A DNA stretch of 46,075 nt from positions 20,424-66,498 of the forward strand of contig JAPLJG010000098.1 of NCBI GenBank assembly GCA_026388735.1. Direction: 5' to 3'. Position numbers and translations under genes: made by a program. This document shows, one piece after another, positions 41,063 to 46,075 of the stretch; position 1 is the first letter of the stretch, and each line of letters starts with the position of its first letter. Below the pieces are notes generated by a model. That model saw only the letters and a list, made by a program, of their open reading frames with translations. It was not told the origin of the DNA and did not search any database. This DNA comes from Deltaproteobacteria bacterium. GTDB lineage: Bacteria > Desulfobacterota > Desulfobulbia > Desulfobulbales > Desulfurivibrionaceae.

Positions 41063-41100
41063 GTATTTGACCATATTCGGTAGGGGATGCAAAGTGATAT
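41063..41100 (+). repeat. Recurrent motif GTATTTGACCATATTC-N15-GNGATATG, copy 2
   Basis: The exact 16-mer of 35473 with the same 15-base spacing, here ending GTGATATG. It lies between the divergent DUF2058 and tex genes. Confidence 0.5.
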
Positions 41101-41184
41101 GATGGGGGGATGGGCAAGACACCCTTGTCGAAAAACAGCCAATGCAACGCGCAAACAAAAAACAATTGGCGTTGCCGGCGAAAT

Positions 41185-43326
41185 ATGAATACAAAAGCAA
41201 CCATGAATCAACATCAGGAAATCATAGCCCAAGAGCTGAAGATCAAACCCGGCCAGGTGGCGGCCGTGGCCACCCTGTTGGCTGACGGGGGCACGGTCCC
41301 CTTTATCGCCCGCTACCGGAAAGAGGCCACCGGCTTGCTGGATGAAATCCAGATCGCTGCGGTTCGGGATCGGCTGTTGCAACTGGCGGAACTGGACAAG
41401 CGGCGGCAGGCGATCATTGCTTCTTTAAGCGAACGGGAGCTGCTGGAACCCAAGCTGCACCAGGCCCTGCTTGGCGCCGCCAACCTGACCGTCCTGGAAG
41501 ATCTCTACCTGCCGCACCGGCCCAAGCGCAGGACGAGAAGCATCATCGCCATGGAAAAGGGGCTGGAACCCCTGGCCCGCGACATCTTTCGCCAGAACAA
41601 CAGTCCGCTCAATCCGGAACGATTCATCGACCCGGCCAAAGGGGTGGCCACGGCGGATGAGGCCCTGGCCGGGGGGCGCGATATCATCGCGGAGTGGATC
41701 AATGAGGATTCCGCCGCCCGCTCCGCGCTGCGGCACCTCTTTACCACCAAGGGTGTGATCATCTCTAAGGTGGTGAAAAAGAACCAGGAGGCGGGGACTA
41801 AGTTTCGCGACTATTTCGACTGGCAGGAACCGGCCCTCAAGGTGCCGGGCCATCGGCTGCTCGCCATGCTGCGCGGGGAAAACGAAAAGGTGCTGACCCT
41901 GGCAATGCGCCCGCCGGAAGAGGCTGCCATCGAGCTGTTGCGGAAAAGATTTGTCAAGGGCAGCGGGGTGGCGGCAGAGCAGGTCGAGCTTGCTGCCCAA
42001 GACAGCTACAGACGGCTCCTTGGTCCGTCGCTGGAAAACGAATTGCGTACCCAGCTCAAAGAGCGGGCGGACCAGGAGGCGATCCAGGTTTTTGTCGACA
42101 ACCTGCGCGAGCTGCTTCTCGCCTCGCCCTTGGGCCGCAAACGGGTCATGGCCCTGGACCCCGGCTTTCGCACCGGGGCTAAGCTGGTCTGCCTGGACGA
42201 ACAGGGCAAACTCCTGCATAATACCACCATCTACCCGACCCTCTCTGAGGGACAGAGCCGGGAAGCCGGCAAGATCGTGGCGGAACTCTGCAAGCAATAC
42301 CGGATCGAGGCCATTGCCATCGGCAACGGCACCGCAGGCAGGGAGACCGAGGCCTTTGTGCGGGGTTTGCGATTGCCTGCCGAGATGATCATCACCATGG
42401 TGGATGAAAGCGGGGCCTCGATCTACTCCGCCTCGGAAACCGCCCGGCTGGAATTCCCCGACCACGACCTGACGGTGCGCGGCTCGGTGTCCATCGGCCG
42501 GAGGTTGCAGGACCCCCTGGCTGAGTTGGTGAAGCTGGACCCCAAGGTCATCGGCGTGGGCCAATACCAGCACGACGTCAACCAGGCGGCCCTGAAAAAG
42601 AGCCTGGACGATACCGTGGCCAGCTGTGTCAACCGGGTGGGGGTGGAGCTGAACTCTGCCAGCGCCGAGCTGCTGGCCCATGTTTCCGGTTTGGGTCCGG
42701 TGCTGGCCCAAAATATCATCAAGTACCGCAACGAAAACGGCCCCTTTACCCGCCGGGCTGAGCTGATGAAGGTTCCGCGTCTGGGGGGCAAGGCGTTTGA
42801 GCAATGCGCCGGATTTTTACGGATCCGGGGCGCGGCCAATCCCCTGGACTCAAGCGGGGTTCACCCCGAACAGTACCGAATTGTCGAACAGATGGCCAAG
42901 GATTGCGGCTGTAAGGTGGCGGATCTTATCGAGCGGCCGGAGAGTAGGGAAAAGATCGAGCTTGGTCGCTATGTCAGCGAGACGGTGGGGCTGCCGACCT
43001 TGAGCGATATCCTGGCTGAGCTGGCCAAGTCAGGGCGCGACCCGCGCTCGACCTTTAGCGCCTTTGCCTTTAGCGACGGGGTTAACAGTATCGATGATCT
43101 CAAACCGGGTATGCGGCTGCCGGGGCTGGTCACCAATGTGACCAAGTTCGGGGCCTTTGTCGATATCGGCGTGCACCAGGACGGACTGATCCACATCAGC
43201 CAACTGGCCGACCGCTATGTGAAAGAGCCGGGGGAGGTGGTCAAGGTGCGGCAGCAGGTGATGGTCCGGGTGCTGGAGGTTGATCCCCAGCGGAAGAGGA
43301 TTGCGCTTTCGTTGAAGGAAGGGTGA
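41185..43326 (+). CDS. tex: Tex-family RNA-binding transcription accessory protein
   Basis: About 713 residues. The N-terminal helical domain (VATLLADGGTVPFIARYRKEATGLLDE) and the VMALDPGFRTGAKLVCLD YqgF-like fold are followed by the helix-hairpin-helix region (SGLGPVLAQNIIKYRNENGPF) and a C-terminal S1 domain (GLVTNVTKFGAFVDIGVHQDGLIHISQL). Tex binds RNA and contacts RNA polymerase. The start is uncertain: ATG at 41185 or 41203 both lead into the conserved region, and neither has a strong ribosome site. The protein ends soon after the S1 domain (DPQRKRIALSLKEG). Confidence 0.94.
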   Translation: MNTKATMNQHQEIIAQELKIKPGQVAAVATLLADGGTVPFIARYRKEATGLLDEIQIAAVRDRLLQLAELDKRRQAIIASLSERELLEPKLHQALLGAANLTVLEDLYLPHRPKRRTRSIIAMEKGLEPLARDIFRQNNSPLNPERFIDPAKGVATADEALAGGRDIIAEWINEDSAARSALRHLFTTKGVIISKVVKKNQEAGTKFRDYFDWQEPALKVPGHRLLAMLRGENEKVLTLAMRPPEEAAIELLRKRFVKGSGVAAEQVELAAQDSYRRLLGPSLENELRTQLKERADQEAIQVFVDNLRELLLASPLGRKRVMALDPGFRTGAKLVCLDEQGKLLHNTTIYPTLSEGQSREAGKIVAELCKQYRIEAIAIGNGTAGRETEAFVRGLRLPAEMIITMVDESGASIYSASETARLEFPDHDLTVRGSVSIGRRLQDPLAELVKLDPKVIGVGQYQHDVNQAALKKSLDDTVASCVNRVGVELNSASAELLAHVSGLGPVLAQNIIKYRNENGPFTRRAELMKVPRLGGKAFEQCAGFLRIRGAANPLDSSGVHPEQYRIVEQMAKDCGCKVADLIERPESREKIELGRYVSETVGLPTLSDILAELAKSGRDPRSTFSAFAFSDGVNSIDDLKPGMRLPGLVTNVTKFGAFVDIGVHQDGLIHISQLADRYVKEPGEVVKVRQQVMVRVLEVDPQRKRIALSLKEG

Positions 43327-43394
43327 AGGGTAGAAGAATGTTCTTCTGCTGCCGAGATTGCTTGGGAATCAGATGGTTTCTTATATAATGGGGC

Positions 43395-44630
43395 ATGACG
43401 ATGACTGAGATGACTGAGACGGAAACCGGGCCTAAAAAGATACACAGCCAAAGCGGGCTTTTTTTCAGCCTGCTGGAAGATTGTCTGGCCGGGAACACCT
43501 TTGTTAAGCTCGTTTTGGGGAAATACCATGGGATGGAACCTGGGCTGGACCGCGTCTTTGTCCGCCGCCTTACCCTGAAGGAGGGGGAGTGCCTCTCCTT
43601 TCTCTATCGCTACCATACCAAGGACGTTACCAAGAATCTGCCCCTGGCTGCGGGTATTGCCTTTATCCGCGATGTGTTTGGTACCGCCTTTAATAATGTG
43701 CATCTGCAAACGGTGACCGAGGATATCCAGCTCTCGGTGAACAAGAAGGGTAAGCGCACTCTGCAACGGGGCAAGGCGGTAGGACGGAGCATCACCCCTC
43801 ATGAGCACGACCGGGAGAAGGAACGGTTTCTCGATCTTGCCACCCCGTTTCTCAGGGAGCTGGGGGTCACCAGCCAGCAGTATCAGTTGATCCCCTCCAT
43901 GTCGCGGAAGTGGAAGCAGATCAACAAGTTCATCGAGGTTCTGGACCACGCCATTGTCGCTTCGAAGTTGAAAGAGCAGGAGTTGCTGCGGGTGGTTGAT
44001 TTCGGCTCGGGCAAGGGATACCTCACCTTTGCCATGGAGGAGTATCTGCGCGCCAGCCTGGGACTGAGCCCCAAGGTGACCGGGGTTGAGTTGCGGGAGG
44101 ATCTCGTCACTCTGTGTACCAAGGCGGCCCAGCGGCTGAAGCTTGACGGGCTTTCTTTTGCCCAGGGCGATATCCGCAGCTTCCCGCCCGAATCCATCGA
44201 TATCATGATAGCCCTGCACGCCTGCGACATGGCCACAGATTACGCCATCCATCTCGGGATCCGCTCGGGGGCAGCGATCATCATGTGCGCACCCTGCTGC
44301 CACAAGCAGATCCGGCCCCAGATGATAAGCCCTGCGCTGCTCAAGCCCATGCTCAAACATGGTATTCATATGGGCCAGGAGGCGGAGATGGTCACCGATA
44401 GCCTGCGCGCCCTGCTTCTGGAGGCCTCCGGTTACGAGACCCAGATCTTCGAGTTTGTTTCCCTGGAACACACGAGCAAGAACAAGATGATCCTGGGGGT
44501 GAAGGGGGGTGGCTTAAGTAAACAGGCAGAGCTGTTGGCCCAGATCCGGGAGATTAAGGCGTTTTACGGGATCCGGGAGCATTGCCTGGAGACCTTGCTC
44601 CTGGCGGACGGGTTGGGCCAGGGCGGCTGA
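43395..44630 (+). CDS. SAM-dependent methyltransferase (METTL25-like)
   Basis: 411 residues. A helical N-terminal half (HSQSGLFFSLLEDCLAGNTFVKLVLGKY...) leads to a class I SAM domain, RVVDFGSGKGYLTFAMEEYL, then MIALHACDMATDYAI and IIMCAPCCHKQI, the pattern of the METTL25/RRNAD1-type methyltransferase_32 fold. The substrate is not established; rRNA or a protein is possible. The start is unclear between ATGs at 43395, 43401 and 43410. It follows tex after 68 bases with no terminator between, so read-through is possible. Confidence 0.88.
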   Translation: MTMTEMTETETGPKKIHSQSGLFFSLLEDCLAGNTFVKLVLGKYHGMEPGLDRVFVRRLTLKEGECLSFLYRYHTKDVTKNLPLAAGIAFIRDVFGTAFNNVHLQTVTEDIQLSVNKKGKRTLQRGKAVGRSITPHEHDREKERFLDLATPFLRELGVTSQQYQLIPSMSRKWKQINKFIEVLDHAIVASKLKEQELLRVVDFGSGKGYLTFAMEEYLRASLGLSPKVTGVELREDLVTLCTKAAQRLKLDGLSFAQGDIRSFPPESIDIMIALHACDMATDYAIHLGIRSGAAIIMCAPCCHKQIRPQMISPALLKPMLKHGIHMGQEAEMVTDSLRALLLEASGYETQIFEFVSLEHTSKNKMILGVKGGGLSKQAELLAQIREIKAFYGIREHCLETLLLADGLGQGG

Positions 44631-44696
44631 AGATAACTACCAAGTGGTCGTGACTCCGGGTGGCGTTTTTCGGAGCGGACCTGCAAGGAGGAAGCA

Positions 44697-44981
44697 GTGG
44701 AAAAAACAGATTCGCTTACCAATCTGCTCAAAGAGAATAAGGTCGAGATCTCCACGGTCAAGGCAAACAAAATTCTGGTATCCCTTGGCTTGCTTGCAGA
44801 GAAAGAGCGGCCCAGCTCGAAATATGCCGGCAAGATGAAAAAGTACAAGGCCCTTACCGAACAAGGGCTTGCGTACGGGGTAAATGTTGAAAACCCAAGC
44901 AGCCCGGGTCAGACCACCCCCCATTACTTCAGCGACACCTTTGCAGGGTTGCTGGCGCTGATCCAACGGGAAATCAAGTGA
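44697..44981 (+). CDS. Small hypothetical protein
   Basis: 94 residues from a GTG start at 44697 with AAGGAGG eight bases before. It has a short helix-turn-helix-like N-terminus (LTNLLKENKVEISTVKANKILVSLGLLAE) and basic middle (SKYAGKMKKYKAL). I do not recognise a family. It overlaps the next gene (ywbE-like) by four bases, so the two are coupled. Confidence 0.72.
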   Translation: MEKTDSLTNLLKENKVEISTVKANKILVSLGLLAEKERPSSKYAGKMKKYKALTEQGLAYGVNVENPSSPGQTTPHYFSDTFAGLLALIQREIK

Positions 44982-45184
44982 GCAGCATGGATGGCATGAA
45001 TCGCAGCGAGATTAAGCCCGGATTGCGGGTGTATATTGTGCTCAAAGAGGACCAGCGCACAGGCAAACTCACCGAGGGCATAGTGAAAAATATCCTGACC
45101 AAATCCCCCACCCATCCCCATGGCATCAAGGTGCGGTTGGAAAGCGGGGAAGTGGGGCGGGTCAAAAAGATGGGAGCATTGTAA
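44978..45184 (+). CDS. YwbE-family protein
   Basis: 68 residues. The pattern NRSEIKPGLRVYIVLKEDQRTGKLTEGIVKNILT followed by HPHGIKVRLESGEVGRVK matches the YwbE family (small beta-barrel, unknown function). The GTG at 44978 overlaps the previous stop; ATGs at 44987 and 44996 are alternatives. It ends one base before the next start. Confidence 0.9.
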   Translation: MSSMDGMNRSEIKPGLRVYIVLKEDQRTGKLTEGIVKNILTKSPTHPHGIKVRLESGEVGRVKKMGAL

Positions 45185-45868
45185 ATGGCGCAACCGTGGC
45201 GGGTAGTGGACAGTATCGATACCGACGAAGGGCTGCTTGATCTGCGGCAGCGGGGCGAGACGGATTTTTTGATCACCATCGATAGCCGGGTGCTGATGAA
45301 TTCCTCGGCCAATATGTCCGAGATCGTTTTGTCGGAGCTGGCCTGCGCGGGTCTGAAGGAGAGCAAGAAGCCCAGGGTGTTGGTGGGCGGCTTGGGCATG
45401 GCGTTCACCCTCAAGGCGGCCTTGGATCATCTCCCAGGTGATGCCGAGGTGGTGGTGGCGGAGCTCAACCCGATTATGGTCACCTGGTGTCAGGGGCCCA
45501 TTGCCCAGCTTACCAACGGGGCGGTGGATGACCCCAGGGTCACGGTGGTGATTAACGATGTGGCCAAGATTATTGCTGAGGCGGCGAAGAAGGGCAAGGA
45601 GCAGCTGTTTGACGCCATTATCCTCGACCTGTACGAAGGCCCCTACGAGGGGGACCAGGGCAGGGGGGATTATCTCTACGGCAAGAAGGCGTTGGCCTCA
45701 AGCCGGGCTGCCCTGAAACCGGGCGGGGTGTTTGCCGTGTGGTCCGAAGACCCGGACCAAGCCTTTGAAAAAAGGCTACAGGCGGCCGGGTTCATTGTGA
45801 ACCGGCAACGTCCTGGCCGGGGCGGGCGCCGCCATGTGGTGTATATCGCCAGGAAGACGGAGAAGTGA
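45185..45868 (+). CDS. Spermidine-synthase-like protein
   Basis: 227 residues of the spermidine-synthase-like fold: RVLVGGLGMAFTLKAALDHL (SAM/dcSAM loop), VVVAELNPIM and FDAIILDLYEGPYEG. It is shorter than true SpeE, and the aminopropyl-transfer Asp motif is not clearly present, so it may be another methyltransferase-like enzyme. It starts directly after the YwbE stop and its stop overlaps the adenine deaminase start. Confidence 0.86.
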   Translation: MAQPWRVVDSIDTDEGLLDLRQRGETDFLITIDSRVLMNSSANMSEIVLSELACAGLKESKKPRVLVGGLGMAFTLKAALDHLPGDAEVVVAELNPIMVTWCQGPIAQLTNGAVDDPRVTVVINDVAKIIAEAAKKGKEQLFDAIILDLYEGPYEGDQGRGDYLYGKKALASSRAALKPGGVFAVWSEDPDQAFEKRLQAAGFIVNRQRPGRGGRRHVVYIARKTEK

Positions 45869-46075
45869 TGCAAAAGATATCCGGCATCATTGTTGACCCG
45901 GTGGCCCGCAGGCAATTTCCCGGCACCCTGGTGATCGACCAAGGGCGGATCGTTGAGATCCTGCCTGATCCTGCGGCCAGGGGCCCCTTTATCCTGCCGG
46001 GGCTGATCGATTCCCATATCCACATCGAAAGCTCCATGCTCACCCCCGCCGCCTTTGGAGCAAAGGCGGCGGGCC
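45868..46075 (+). CDS. ade: Adenine deaminase (5' end only)
   Basis: The first 69 codons of Ade, which deaminates adenine to hypoxanthine for purine salvage. ISGIIVDPVARRQFPGTLVIDQGRIVEIL and FILPGLIDSHIHIESSMLTP are its start and the metal-binding HxH motif. The rest lies beyond the window. The ATG overlaps the previous TGA (TGATG), so the four genes from 44697 on form one tight operon. Confidence 0.9.
   Translation, partial: MQKISGIIVDPVARRQFPGTLVIDQGRIVEILPDPAARGPFILPGLIDSHIHIESSMLTPAAFGAKAAG

Noticed and set aside
41425-42804. Minus-strand open frame of 459 codons inside tex
   Set aside because: Tex domains are complete on the plus strand; the antisense frame shows no motif.
43215-44471. 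Minus-strand open frame of 418 codons
   Set aside because: It covers the end of tex and most of the methyltransferase gene, both well supported on the plus strand.
1-46075. CRISPR arrays, rRNA genes, complete insertion sequences, integrase genes
   Set aside because: No regularly spaced repeats, no rRNA segments, and no transposase or integrase coding sequence were seen on either strand.

Overview
The window reads as chromosome of a Gram-negative, moderately GC-rich bacterium, probably a Desulfobulbales/Desulfobacterota-type deltaproteobacterium. That placement is an inference from overall gene content (TRAP transporter with a T-component, Rho_N/Cys-rich small protein, BCAM0308-type protein, PBP1B with UB2H domain, secreted Y/W/Q-rich protein, double-OmpA VWA protein); no rRNA or other taxonomic marker is present. 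Most of the window is housekeeping or metabolic, interrupted by two accessory tracts.

Layout. 0-8.1 kb: a secreted two-block pentapeptide-repeat protein (runs off the left edge), metF, a PnuC-like small membrane protein, a SlyD-like prolyl isomerase, a complete four-gene TRAP transporter operon (T-component lipoprotein, DctP, DctQ, DctM) and pcm. 8.3-14.1 kb: a membrane protein of unknown function, an orphan NarL/LuxR response regulator, a VWA protein with two OmpA domains, and a DUF47/PhoU-like plus PiT phosphate-transport pair. 14.2-15.5 kb: a strikingly AT-rich RelA/SpoT-synthetase gene between a GTTAGGC core-like site and a large hairpin whose bulges all lie on one arm, a layout like an integron cassette. 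15.5-26.9 kb: Cys-cluster protein, Rho_N protein, BCAM0308 protein, a structured repeat-like intergenic region, flavin reductase, GNAT, topB with a small partner gene, secreted Q-rich protein, rlmA, PBP1B and a TPR lipoprotein.

27.0-38.6 kb is the main accessory region, nearly all on the minus strand: two type II toxin-antitoxin modules around a DUF6172 gene, then a four-gene operon abi_2-hsdM-hsdS-hsdR (HEPN-type abortive-infection gene plus a complete type I restriction-modification system) with a terminator-like hairpin in its leader. Upstream lie the remains of a second type I R-M operon on the other strand (HsdM C-terminus, truncated RhuM). They are sandwiched between an intact copy and an internally deleted copy of a Rossmann-like gene. 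A Bro-N/DinD-like gene and a UPF0270 gene follow.

38.7-46.1 kb returns to core functions: an MtfA-like peptidase, tRNA-Val(CAC), an RluA-type pseudouridine synthase overlapping a DUF2058 gene, tex, a SAM methyltransferase, and a tightly coupled run of a small protein, YwbE, a spermidine-synthase-like protein and the start of adenine deaminase, cut by the right edge.

The most interesting candidates are the cassette-like RelA/SpoT gene (possible toxic alarmone synthetase), the Abi_2-type I R-M composite with its leader hairpin, and the duplicated, collapsing locus next to it.
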